NCBI GenBank assembly: GCA_934643825.1
Contig: CAKUCW010000001.1
Span: forward strand, 1-64,000
DNA length: 64,000 nt
Reading direction: 5' to 3'
DNA from: an uncultured Clostridia bacterium
GTDB taxonomy: Bacteria > Bacillota > Clostridia > Christensenellales > Aristaeellaceae
The notes beneath the pieces were generated by a model. It saw only the letters and a list, made by a program, of their open reading frames with translations, had not been told where the DNA came from and searched no databases. Below, piece by piece: positions 33,301 to 41,215 of this stretch. A program made the translations under genes and the position numbers. The stretch's first letter is position 1. The number at the start of each line of letters is the position of its first letter.

Positions 33301-33328
33301 GGAAGAAAATAAAAAGCAGACTCGTCTA
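33301..33328 (+). promoter_or_regulatory. Second ECF-type promoter, before the SIMPL gene
   Basis: GGAAGA (33301-33306), 16-base spacer, CGTCTA (33323-33328). The -10 element and spacing are identical to the promoter at 31490, so the same sigma factor probably reads it. Confidence 0.65.
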
Positions 33329-33406
33329 TATAGGTGATGGAAGAATATTCCAGATCAGACCACTGACAAAAAGAACTGCCTGCTCTTTAGATAGGAGGAA
33401 AACAAC

Positions 33407-34117
33407 ATGAAAAAGTTTCTTGCCTTTGCGCTGGCTCTGATGCTGGCGATTCCGGCGATGGCTTTCGCCGACGGAAGGGACGCGGATATCACCGCGCTGG
33501 GAACGGCGACCGTGACCGCCGACCCGGATCAGGTGACGGTGATCGCGAATGCGAGCGTGACGGCGAAGACCGTCGGCGAAACACAGGAAGCGATGAATAA
33601 GATCATTGCAAGCGTGACCGACAAGCTCACCCAGCTCGGCGTTCAGCAGAATGATATCGTCACCAGCAGTTACAGCTACTATCCGGTCTATAATTATGAC
33701 ACCGATACCCCGACCATCAAGGGCTATCAGGCGAATCACACGCTGTGCATCACCTGCAACGACGTCGAAATGCTCGACAGCGTAGTCGGCGTGGTCACGG
33801 ACAGCGGCATGAGCGACATTTACAGCGTGACCTACGATGTATCCAACCGTTCCGACCTGTATAAGCAGGCGCTTGAGCTGGCGATTGACGCGGCGGCGAA
33901 AAAGGCGGATGTGATGGCGAGTGCGGTGGGCATGAAGATCACGGGGCTGGAGAGCATCACCGAGAACAACACCTACGACACGAGCTATGGCGTCAACAGC
34001 ATGTCGGACGGCGGTGTGGTCAGCGCACGCGCAGAATCTGCCGAAACGGGCATTCGCTCCGGAAGCATCAGCGTGACGGCGAGCGTCACGGCGGTGTATG
34101 AGGCAGAGGTAAAATAA
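33407..34117 (+). CDS. SIMPL-domain (DUF541) secreted protein
   Basis: A 236-residue exported protein with a cleavable signal peptide (basic start, hydrophobic core to about residue 18, cleavage after AMAFA). The mature part has the SIMPL/DUF541 pattern: ITALGTATVTADPDQVTV, a central alpha/beta repeat with KLTQLGVQQNDIVTSSYSY, and AIDAAAKKADVMASAVGM in the C-terminal half. Relatives (for example Brucella BP26 and E. coli YggE) form periplasmic or surface oligomers linked to oxidative or envelope stress. AGGAGG precedes the ATG. An ECF-type promoter in front suggests it is a target of the adjacent sigma factor. Confidence 0.9.
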   Translation: MKKFLAFALALMLAIPAMAFADGRDADITALGTATVTADPDQVTVIANASVTAKTVGETQEAMNKIIASVTDKLTQLGVQQNDIVTSSYSYYPVYNYDTDTPTIKGYQANHTLCITCNDVEMLDSVVGVVTDSGMSDIYSVTYDVSNRSDLYKQALELAIDAAAKKADVMASAVGMKITGLESITENNTYDTSYGVNSMSDGGVVSARAESAETGIRSGSISVTASVTAVYEAEVK

Positions 34118-34171
34118 AAAGGGAATGGTTGGGGCTTGTTTTCCGGATGAGTCCGGGCAGCAGCCCTATAC

Positions 34172-34213
34172 AAAAAACTGCGATCGCTTTTCAAAGCTGC
34201 ATCGCAGTTTTTT
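34172..34213 (+). terminator. Terminator downstream of the SIMPL gene
   Basis: Stem AAAAAACTGCGAT with ATCGCAGTTTTTT around an internal AGC/GCT stem; an X repeat begins straight after the T-run. Confidence 0.85.
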
Positions 34214-34450
34214 AACGTATAGGAAATTGCACAAAACCGCCCGCGTGAGCAAGACTTTGATGCGTGGCAGACTTCGGCGGAGGTGAAGGCGGACTCAGCC
34301 CGCTTCAGACTGTAGACAAAAAGCTAATCCCTCCCCGAAGGGGGGATTAGCCCTTTCCGCAAATGAAAGAATAGCTGAATGTCTTGATTTTGTTCTTCAA
34401 GCCAAGTTTGCTTATGTCAACAAGCTGAGGCGGGCTCATCCCGCTTTTTT
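34214..34450 (+). repeat. Composite X-Y repeat element (locus C)
   Basis: X (34214-34306) begins AACGTATAGGAAATTGC. Y (34307-34427) contains the hairpin GCTAATCCC with GGGATTAGC. A closing hairpin GCGGGCTCATCCCGC with six T ends it at 34446. The gap lies between the convergent SIMPL gene and the small RHH-like gene. Confidence 0.85.
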
Positions 34451-34468
34451 CATATAATGTTACATTTT

Positions 34469-34708
34469 TTAACCTTCCCGCCTGCCCGGAAAGGCGATGA
34501 CCTTTCCGCCGCGTGCCCGAGCCGCGTCTGGCTTTGCGACGTTTTCGGGCATGGGGATATCGGTCAGCAGACCTTCGCGGATACAGGCGTTGACCAGCCG
34601 CACGGCATAGCTCATCGCGGCTTCGGGCGGATAACCGAGCGTATCCGCCAGCGTCAACAGCTCTTCATAGGTTTCCCGTCGAATTTCCATGGTGATCGTT
34701 GGGCGCAT
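34469..34708 (-). CDS. Small ribbon-helix-helix-like protein
   Basis: A 79-residue protein. The N-terminal half (ITMEIRRETYEELLTLADTLG, read as a beta strand then a helix) resembles the ribbon-helix-helix DNA-binding fold, and the rest is a helix and a basic, alanine- and proline-rich tail. GGGAGGG precedes the ATG. It lies 35 bases downstream of the YycJ-like gene on the same strand and is probably co-transcribed. No partner toxin is seen nearby. It could be a small regulator; the fold assignment is by eye only. Confidence 0.65.
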   Translation of the reverse strand: MRPTITMEIRRETYEELLTLADTLGYPPEAAMSYAVRLVNACIREGLLTDIPMPENVAKPDAARARGGKVIAFPGRREG

Positions 34709-34743
34709 AAACAGCCCTCCCTGTACGGCTTGTCGAATTCTGC

Positions 34744-35562
34744 TTACACGGCGTCGGCTTCGTCCGTGCGCAGAACCAGCATGTCAGAAACCTTGTCCCT
34801 TCTGGAAACGCAGACGCGAATATCGCCGCCGACGTCAAATCCTGCCGCCGAAAGCGCACCGCATACCGTATTATATGCCAGTTCCGGTAAATTATTGTCA
34901 GTAGAAAGATGAGAAAGAAAGACGGCTTTCGTGCCCCGCGCCGCCAATTCGCACAGCGCGTGCGCACAGTCCTCGTTGTTGAGGTGTCCGTTGCGGCTGA
35001 GGATGCGGCGCTTGAGTTTCAGCGGATACGGGCCGCGCTGAACCATTTCGACATCGTGGTTCGCTTCAAGCACCAGCGCCTGACAGCCGGAAACGGCGTC
35101 CATCCATTCGTCCGTGATATGCCCGATATCCGTTGCGACGCCGCATTTCAGCCCCTGCGCGTTCAGAGAAAAGCCGACGGGGTCGTTGGCGTCATGCGGA
35201 ATATGGAAAGGGCTGATATCCACGCCGCCGATATAAAAATTTTCTCCGGTGACGAACGTGCGCACGCAGCGCTGGGGAATGCCGCTTTCCTTTTGCAGGA
35301 TGCCGTCCCATGTGCCTTCGTTGGCATAGACGGGCAGACCGTAGCGGCGGCAAAGCACGCCCAGACCGCGAATGTGATCGACATGCTCATGGGTGACGAG
35401 AATCGCGTCGATCTTGCTGATATCCACGCCGATTTCGCGAAGGTTGGCTTCTACGCGTGTTGCGCTTACGCCGGCATCCACCAAAATGCGAACGCCGCCG
35501 CATGAGATATAAACGCTGTTTCCCGATGAACCGGAAAACAGCGGGCAAAGTGTCAGCTGCAT
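34744..35562 (-). CDS. Metallo-beta-lactamase fold hydrolase YycJ/WalJ
   Basis: A 272-residue metallo-beta-lactamase-fold protein. The metal motif THEHVDH near 56-62, the later histidine in FHIPHDANDP, the aspartate in VATDIGH and the final histidine in FLSHLSTDN build a two-metal site. The start FSGSSGNSVYI and the segment LEANHDVEM are typical of YycJ (WalJ), a Firmicutes 5'-exonuclease-like protein. In Bacillus it is tied to the WalRK cell-wall regulon; recent work also links the family to mismatch repair. The walRK genes are not adjacent here. It is read leftwards, followed by the small RHH-like gene. Confidence 0.92.
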   Translation of the reverse strand: MQLTLCPLFSGSSGNSVYISCGGVRILVDAGVSATRVEANLREIGVDISKIDAILVTHEHVDHIRGLGVLCRRYGLPVYANEGTWDGILQKESGIPQRCVRTFVTGENFYIGGVDISPFHIPHDANDPVGFSLNAQGLKCGVATDIGHITDEWMDAVSGCQALVLEANHDVEMVQRGPYPLKLKRRILSRNGHLNNEDCAHALCELAARGTKAVFLSHLSTDNNLPELAYNTVCGALSAAGFDVGGDIRVCVSRRDKVSDMLVLRTDEADAV

Positions 35563-35643
35563 GGCTTTACAAATTCCTCTCTATCCGTTACAATCCATAT
35601 CAGTATTATAGCGCAACCCTCGCGCCGCGTAAAGGAGAAAGCC

Positions 35644-35946
35644 ATGAACAATTATCGTCTCTGGGGCAGAATCATCAATCATCACCGCATCGAGAAGAGC
35701 GAAACCGTGGATATCATCGACGGGAATATCGAATCCGCATTTTTGGAGATTTGCCGCCGGTTTGACGTACAGCGTCCGCTTCAGCTGCCCAAGCACAACC
35801 GCGAATTTGAAAAATTCGGGCGCACATTTTACAGCAAAGAGCATTTTACGGAGCCGATTGCCTTTCAAAAGCTGGAAATTGAGCTGCTGACGCCGGATGG
35901 AGAGAAAAAGAGCAGCGGACAGAGAACGCCGCTGATGGACGCATGA
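35644..35946 (+). CDS. Unrecognised 100-residue protein upstream of gluQ
   Basis: A 100-residue soluble protein I cannot assign to a named family. It has the look of a conserved clostridial small protein: a beta-rich start (YRLWGRIINHHRIEKSETVD), a helix with CRRFDVQRPLQLPKHN, then FYSKEHFTEPIAF and a hydrophilic tail. AAAGGAG lies seven bases before the ATG. Its stop overlaps the gluQ start (ATGA), so the two proteins are translationally coupled. That coupling is the only clue to its role. Confidence 0.75.
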   Translation: MNNYRLWGRIINHHRIEKSETVDIIDGNIESAFLEICRRFDVQRPLQLPKHNREFEKFGRTFYSKEHFTEPIAFQKLEIELLTPDGEKKSSGQRTPLMDA

Positions 35947-36866
35947 GCATGCCGGTCACGGGGCGCTTTGCGCCCACGCCGAGCGGACGGCTGCATCTGG
36001 GCAACCTGCTCTGTGCGCTGCTGGCGTATCTGTCCGCACGGCACGCGGGCGGGCGTTTCCTGCTGAGGATCGAGGATTTGGATGCGCCGCGGTGCCCGAA
36101 ACGCCTGTGCGACGCGGCGATTCAGGATTTGGCATGGCTGGGCATCACCTGGGATGAGCCGCCGCTTTTTCAGAGCGAACGCGGGGAAGTCTATCAGCGG
36201 TACGCCCGTCAGCTTGAGCAAAAAGGGCTGCTTTATCCCTGCTTCTGCACGCGTGCGCAGCTTCACGCCGCCGCCGCACCCAATCGCGGCGACGACAACC
36301 CGGTTTATGCGGGAACGTGTGCGCATTTGTCGCCGGAAGAGATTGCGGAGCGCATGAAGACGCGCCGTCCGGCGATACGCCTGCGCGTTCCGAATGAAAC
36401 GATCTCGATTTGGGATCGCCAATACGGGGAATACAGCGAATATATGCCGCGTGACTGCGGGGATTTCATCATCCGCCGTTCGGACGGGCTTTTCGGCTAT
36501 CAGCTGGCGGTGGTCGTGGACGACGCGCTCAGCGGGGTGAACGAGGTCGTCAGGGGGCATGACATTCTTGCTTCCACGCCGAGGCAGGTCTATATTCAGC
36601 GCGTGCTGGGCTTTGATACGCCGTCGTATATCCATATCCCGCTGCTGGAGGATGCGGACGGGCGGCGGCTCGCCAAGCGCGACAGGGATATGGACTTGAC
36701 CAGTTTGGCGAAACGCTTTTCACGCGAGGATATTTTGGGCATGCTGGCATACAGCGCGGGGATTCTGGAAGAAGAACGTCCCGCGGCGATGGATGAGCTG
36801 ATTGACGTTTTTGATTGGAAAAACGTGAAAAAAGAGGATATCCGTTTAGGCAGGGCAATGGGGTAA
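35943..36866 (+). CDS. gluQ: Glutamyl-Q tRNA(Asp) synthetase
   Basis: A 307-residue truncated glutamyl-tRNA synthetase paralogue without the anticodon-binding domain. GluQ-RS attaches glutamate to queuosine in tRNA-Asp. The HIGH motif reads HLGN at 18-21 after RFAPTPSGRL, the KMSKS place holds RRLAKRD, and the zinc site is suggested by CFC near 100 and YAGTC about 18 residues later. The start overlaps the preceding gene by four bases. Presence implies that this organism makes or salvages queuine. The family label is common but activity could also be plain tRNA-Glu charging, which is unlikely without the missing domain. Confidence 0.92.
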   Translation: MSMPVTGRFAPTPSGRLHLGNLLCALLAYLSARHAGGRFLLRIEDLDAPRCPKRLCDAAIQDLAWLGITWDEPPLFQSERGEVYQRYARQLEQKGLLYPCFCTRAQLHAAAAPNRGDDNPVYAGTCAHLSPEEIAERMKTRRPAIRLRVPNETISIWDRQYGEYSEYMPRDCGDFIIRRSDGLFGYQLAVVVDDALSGVNEVVRGHDILASTPRQVYIQRVLGFDTPSYIHIPLLEDADGRRLAKRDRDMDLTSLAKRFSREDILGMLAYSAGILEEERPAAMDELIDVFDWKNVKKEDIRLGRAMG

Positions 36867-36959
36867 TGCTTGGGCGGCAGCCTGATGCACCCTTTTATGA
36901 AAAAATGAATAAAAACCGTCTTTTCCGCGCAGACTGCCTGTCGGAAAGGAGTGGATGAC

Positions 36960-37178
36960 ATGGATCGTCTTTCTTTGCTGCTGGTGATTGTCGGCGCAAT
37001 CAACTGGGGGCTGGTGGGGCTGTTTCAATTCGACCTGATTGCCTTCCTCTTCGGCGGTCAGGCGGCGCTGGTTTCCCGCGTGCTGTATACGATTGTCGGC
37101 GCGGCAGGGCTGTGGAGCATCTCCCTGCTCTTCACCGGGCATGAGCGTGCGCCTGACCACGCGGCGGCGGACGCATAA
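36960..37178 (+). CDS. DUF378 membrane protein
   Basis: A 72-residue protein with two membrane segments. The family signature VGAINWGLVGLFQFDLIA is complete in the first half and the second helix carries LYTIVGAAGLWSI. DUF378 proteins are widespread in Firmicutes, related to YuzA of Bacillus, and have no known function. The start at 36960 lies eight bases after AAGGAG; an in-frame GTG three codons upstream overlaps that site. It is a single gene between gluQ and cdaA. Confidence 0.92.
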   Translation: MDRLSLLLVIVGAINWGLVGLFQFDLIAFLFGGQAALVSRVLYTIVGAAGLWSISLLFTGHERAPDHAAADA

Positions 37179-37300
37179 ACGCCCCGGTTTAAACGAAGAA
37201 TGAAATGCCCCGTGCGGAAAGGCGAATCTTTTTTCCGTGCGGGGTAAAATTTTACTCAAATAACAAACGATTGCCCCTGTCCGAACAGTTTCCGATGGTG

Positions 37301-37306
37301 TATAAT
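37301..37306 (+). promoter_or_regulatory. -10 element of the cdaA-cdaR promoter
   Basis: TATAAT at 37301-37306, 35 bases before the cdaA start. The -35 element 17 bases upstream (TGTCCG) is weak. Confidence 0.5.
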
Positions 37307-37341
37307 AGAAACACATGCTGTTATAGATGGGAGGAAGTGTC

Positions 37342-38229
37342 TTGAACGCGATTGGGGAACAGATATCCGCGATCCTGTGGAACATATTCAACAGACCGCG
37401 CCTCATCGACCTGATTGATATCCTGCTGCTGACCATCATCATATACGAATTGCTCGTAAATGTCCGTCAGACCCGCGTATCCCAGATGCTCAAGGGCATC
37501 CTGATTCTGCTCGCCGCAACATGGCTGAGCGATATATTGGGTATGCGCACGATTCATGCGCTGCTTTCGTGGATGATTAATGCGGGACCCGTGCTGCTGA
37601 TCGTGCTGTTTCAGTCGGAGATACGCCGCATTCTGGAAGAGCTGGGCAACAACTCCGTGTTTGACAGCTCGGCGCTGTCGATGCGGGAGGGCAACACCGA
37701 GCTGATTATCGACGAGATGATCCTCGCGCTGGAGCATATGTCGCGCCGCAAGGTGGGTGCGCTGATCGTCGTTGAGAACAAGATTCACCTCAACGACGTC
37801 ATCGCGACCGGCACGCGGGTGGACGGCATCATCTCTCAGCCGCTGATTGAGAACATCTTCGAGCCGAACACGCCGCTGCATGACGGCGCGGTCGTCATTC
37901 GCGGGGATCGCGTCGTTTCGGCGGCGTGCCTGCTGCGGTTGTCGGATACGACGGGCGTGGGACGCGATTTGGGTACGCGCCATCGCGCAGGTCTGGGCGT
38001 GAGCGAGATTTCCGACGCGACGGTGTTCATCGTTTCGGAGGAAACGGGCATCATCTCCATGGCGGAGGGCGGCAGACTTGTGCGCCATCTGGATGAGGCG
38101 TCCCTGCGGCAGATTCTGCATGGACTGTATGACACGGAACAGGAAAGGGATCTGCGTGCATCTCTGCTCCATTTCAAGCAAAGGAGGAAGGGCACTCATG
38201 ATGAACAGCAGACCGACAAGAAAGCCTGA
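37342..38229 (+). CDS. cdaA: Diadenylate cyclase CdaA
   Basis: A 295-residue membrane diadenylate cyclase that makes c-di-AMP, an essential second messenger for potassium and osmotic balance and the cell wall. Three membrane helices occupy about 15-95. The DAC domain follows with the two active-site motifs, HDGAVVI and GTRHRAGLGVSE. The start is taken as TTG at 37342, seven bases after GGGAGG; the ATG at 37327 overlaps that site. The gene for the regulator CdaR overlaps its last 32 bases, the usual Firmicutes order. The glmM gene that often follows is not here. Confidence 0.96.
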   Translation: MNAIGEQISAILWNIFNRPRLIDLIDILLLTIIIYELLVNVRQTRVSQMLKGILILLAATWLSDILGMRTIHALLSWMINAGPVLLIVLFQSEIRRILEELGNNSVFDSSALSMREGNTELIIDEMILALEHMSRRKVGALIVVENKIHLNDVIATGTRVDGIISQPLIENIFEPNTPLHDGAVVIRGDRVVSAACLLRLSDTTGVGRDLGTRHRAGLGVSEISDATVFIVSEETGIISMAEGGRLVRHLDEASLRQILHGLYDTEQERDLRASLLHFKQRRKGTHDEQQTDKKA

Positions 38230-39523
38230 GAACCGGGGCCCGTTCCTCAAACTGCGCAAGATGGTCGCGAAGATCATCAGCGGCAAGCCGTTTCTGATTG
38301 TGGCGTCGCTGCTGGCGGCGATCATCTGCTGGAGCGCGTTGGTCGCTTCGGATGGCACGCTGACGCGGCAGAAGGTCTTCGCAAACGTGGCGGTCAGCGT
38401 GACGGGTGAAGCGACGCTCAAGAGCCGCGGCTATATCGTCATGGATGACATCACCGAACTCGTTCCGGCGGTCAAGATGACGGTCGAAGTGACGCAGGCA
38501 AACTACAACCGCGTCAGCGGCACGGCTTATAACCCGCATTTCGATCTTTCCCAGATCAAGAGCGAGGGAAAAAACGAGCTGAGCATCACCTATTCTTCTC
38601 AAATCTACGGCCCGGTCGTTTCCTGTGAGCCGTCTACCGTCACGGTGAATGTCGAGCGCTATATCACCCGGCGCGTTCCGGTCGTGTTGGAAATGACGGG
38701 CGTCATGCCCGAGGGGCTGTATCTGGACAGCTACAAGACCGACCCGACGACGCTGTCGATCTCCGGCCCGCAGTCGCTGGTTTCCAGCGTGGCGCGTGTT
38801 GTGGCGCGGCTGGATCAGTCCACGCTGAGCGAAACGCGGATGGCGGACAAAACCGCGCTGAATATCGAGCTTCAGGATTCAAACGGAAACGCCATCGTTT
38901 CTGACAAGCTGGAAGTGACCAACCAATCCGTCATCACCAGCTCGGTAACGGTTGAAACGGAACTGGTGCCAATGAAAAAGGTTCCGCTTCGGGCGAGCGC
39001 GTTTGTTGCGGGTGAGCCGGCGGAGGGCTATGAGCTGACCGGCATCGAGCTGGCGGAGGAAACCGTGCCCGTCGCCGCACGTCGGGAAGTTCTTGACGCG
39101 CTGACGGAGCTGACGACCGATTCGCCGCTGGATATCTCCGGCGCAACGGACGATGTCAGCGGCTATGTCCGTCTGCGCCGCCAGACGGGCGTTGAAAATA
39201 CGCTGCCGACCGAGATCGGCGTGACGGCGCATATTGCGGAAAAGCAGATCGAGCGAACGATTCGCCAGGTGCCGATTCAGATCGAGGGTTTGGCGGATGA
39301 CAAGACCGCGAAAGCCGAGCTGGGCAAGACGACCATTCAGCTGACGGGCGGATACGGTTTTATCAGCGCGTTGTCTGCGGAAAAAATCCAGCTGTTTGTC
39401 GATGTTTCCGGGCTGGAAGCGGGAACGTACAGCCTGCCGATTCAGGTTCATATCGACAATGCGCCGGAATTCACCTGCGCACTGGCGTCGCCGCAGATTT
39501 CGGTGGTCATTCGGAATCAGTGA
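38198..39523 (+). CDS. cdaR: CdaA regulator CdaR (YbbR-domain protein)
   Basis: A 441-residue membrane-anchored extracytoplasmic protein. A basic N-terminus is followed by one membrane segment (FLIVASLLAAIICWSALVAS, about 31-50) and then four repeated YbbR domains, each around 85 residues. Examples are the recurring patterns VTVNVERYITRRVPV, TVETELVPMKKVPL and the TLSISGPQSLV segment. CdaR binds CdaA and tunes c-di-AMP synthesis. The start at 38198 lies inside cdaA, ten bases after AAGGAGG, so translation is coupled. Confidence 0.93.
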   Translation: MMNSRPTRKPENRGPFLKLRKMVAKIISGKPFLIVASLLAAIICWSALVASDGTLTRQKVFANVAVSVTGEATLKSRGYIVMDDITELVPAVKMTVEVTQANYNRVSGTAYNPHFDLSQIKSEGKNELSITYSSQIYGPVVSCEPSTVTVNVERYITRRVPVVLEMTGVMPEGLYLDSYKTDPTTLSISGPQSLVSSVARVVARLDQSTLSETRMADKTALNIELQDSNGNAIVSDKLEVTNQSVITSSVTVETELVPMKKVPLRASAFVAGEPAEGYELTGIELAEETVPVAARREVLDALTELTTDSPLDISGATDDVSGYVRLRRQTGVENTLPTEIGVTAHIAEKQIERTIRQVPIQIEGLADDKTAKAELGKTTIQLTGGYGFISALSAEKIQLFVDVSGLEAGTYSLPIQVHIDNAPEFTCALASPQISVVIRNQ

Positions 39524-39573
39524 GTCTTATGATGCAGCCGGCATTTAGCCGATCGATTCGGCGCAGGCTGCTT

Positions 39574-39749
39574 TCCGGTCGTCCATCACGACCGGATCAG
39601 ACTGTGGACAAAAAGCTATTCTCCCCCGAAAGGGGGAGAATAGTCCTTTCCGCAAATGAAAGAATAGCTGAATTTCTTGATTTTGCTATTCAATCCAAGT
39701 TTGCTTATGTCAACAAGCTGTTCCGGTCGTCCATCACGACCGGATTTTT
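39574..39749 (+). repeat. Y element without X (locus D)
   Basis: The Y core (39597-39721) is nearly identical to those at loci B and C, including GCTATTCTCCCCC and its complement. It is flanked on both sides by a hairpin, CCGGTCGT-CCATC-ACGACCGG, that differs from the GCGGGC hairpin at B and C. It lies between cdaR and the coiled-coil gene, both rightward. Confidence 0.85.
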
Positions 39750-39898
39750 GTTTAAATGTCAAATCGGACGACGGACGCGGAAAAAGATGGGATTTGCGCC
39801 GAAAAAGATGACTTTGGACAGGCGATCGATTCATCGCTTCGCCTTTTGACTGTCATCAAGTCTTGACGGGAAGATCTACATCACAATTTGGAGGCAAC

Positions 39899-41215
39899 AT
39901 GGGAACACTCGCGGATTCGCTGTTTAACGTACTGATGAGCTGGGTGCGTGCGCTGGTCAATTCGATCTGGGCGCTGTTTACCACGGATCATATGACGCTG
40001 CTGGAATTCCTGGGCAAAAACTGGGTGATGCTCGTGGTCATCATGCTTGCGGCGGGGCTTGTGATCGATTGGCTGGTGTGGCTGGTTCGCTGGAAGCCCT
40101 ATCATCTCTGGGCACGCCGCGTGCGCCGTTTTCTGCATCTGCCCTCCCCGGAAGAAGAGGAGGAAGAGGAACGGAAGCAGCGCAAAAAAGCGAAGCGCCA
40201 GCCGAGTGTGCCTGTTGAAGAAGAACAGTGGGATGAGCCGGAAGAGGAACAGTGGCTTCCGCTGGAACAGCCGCGGCTGGATGCGCAGCAGGAGCGGGAG
40301 GTCATGCGTCAGGCGGAAAGCGTTCCGGATGCCGAACTGGGTGCGTATCCGGGCATGAAATACGGTGCGCAGGCGGCGCCGCGTGAGAGCATGGAAAGCA
40401 CGCAGCGCTATGCTGCCGTACACAGCAAAGGCCCGGGCGCGGCAGAGGTTGAGCGCCGCAAGGCGGAGATTGCCGCGTGGCAATTGCAGATGCAGGAGGA
40501 AGCGCGGCAGAAAGCCGAAGCCGAACGCGCCGCAAGGGAAGAGGAGCAGCGCAGAGCCGCCGCGCAGAAAGCCTACGAGGAGGAGCAGCGTCGAATCGCC
40601 GCGCAGAAAGCCTACGAAGAGGAGCAGCGCCGAATCGCCGCGCAGAAAGCCTACGAAGAGGAGCAGCGCCGAATCGCCGCGCAGAAAGCTTATGAAGAAG
40701 AGCAGCGTCGAATCGCCGCGCAGAAAGCCTATGAAGACGAACAGGCGCGGCTTGCTCAGGAAGAATATCAGCGGCAGATGGCTGAATACGAGCGGCAGAA
40801 GGCGCAGTATGAGCAGGATATGGCGCGTTATCGTCAGGAAAAAGCGGCGTATGACGCGCAAATGGCGCAGCAAAGTCAGCAGAATACAGCGGAAACGACT
40901 TCCGCACGCCGCCGCCGCGCTCCCCAGCGCCCGATGACGTACAGCGATTATGTTTCCGGAGAAACGGTCGAGAACCTGCCCGATCCGCCCCGCTGGCCGC
41001 AGGTTCAGCAGGCGGCAGAGCAGACCAGAGCGACGGCGGAAAAGTCCGCGAAATCGAAAAAGCAGGGCGGGCTGATGGGGCGCATGGCGAAGCTCATCGA
41101 GGAAGAGGATGAGAACGATGTTTCCGGCATCGCGTCGCTTCCGCCGCGTGTGAATGTTCACGATGCGTATCGTCCAGCCAAGACACCGCAGAAAACGGGG
41201 AAACGGAATCGGTGA
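39899..41215 (+). CDS. Membrane-anchored coiled-coil protein with 13-residue repeats
   Basis: A 438-residue protein of unknown function. One or two membrane segments lie within residues 8-65 (WVRALVNSIWALF and WVMLVVIMLAAGLVIDWLVWL). The rest is highly charged. A basic/acidic stretch is followed, around 180-315, by a long predicted coiled coil. This includes five successive 13-residue units of the form AYEEEQRRIAAQK, matching a 39-base tandem repeat at about 40538-40740. The tail is basic and proline-rich and looks disordered. GGAGG lies before the ATG at 39899. A scaffold role at the membrane is likely from the architecture; no enzymatic motif is seen. The next gene overlaps the stop. Confidence 0.82.
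   Translation: MGTLADSLFNVLMSWVRALVNSIWALFTTDHMTLLEFLGKNWVMLVVIMLAAGLVIDWLVWLVRWKPYHLWARRVRRFLHLPSPEEEEEEERKQRKKAKRQPSVPVEEEQWDEPEEEQWLPLEQPRLDAQQEREVMRQAESVPDAELGAYPGMKYGAQAAPRESMESTQRYAAVHSKGPGAAEVERRKAEIAAWQLQMQEEARQKAEAERAAREEEQRRAAAQKAYEEEQRRIAAQKAYEEEQRRIAAQKAYEEEQRRIAAQKAYEEEQRRIAAQKAYEDEQARLAQEEYQRQMAEYERQKAQYEQDMARYRQEKAAYDAQMAQQSQQNTAETTSARRRRAPQRPMTYSDYVSGETVENLPDPPRWPQVQQAAEQTRATAEKSAKSKKQGGLMGRMAKLIEEEDENDVSGIASLPPRVNVHDAYRPAKTPQKTGKRNR
40538..40740 (+). repeat. 39-base coding tandem repeat
   Basis: Five units of 39 bases encode the 13-residue coiled-coil repeat AYEEEQRRIAAQK. Units are nearly identical in DNA, so copy number may vary between strains. Confidence 0.9.

Noticed and set aside
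40538..40740. 39-base tandem repeats as a CRISPR or noncoding satellite
   Set aside because: They are in frame within a gene and encode a regular 13-residue coiled-coil unit.
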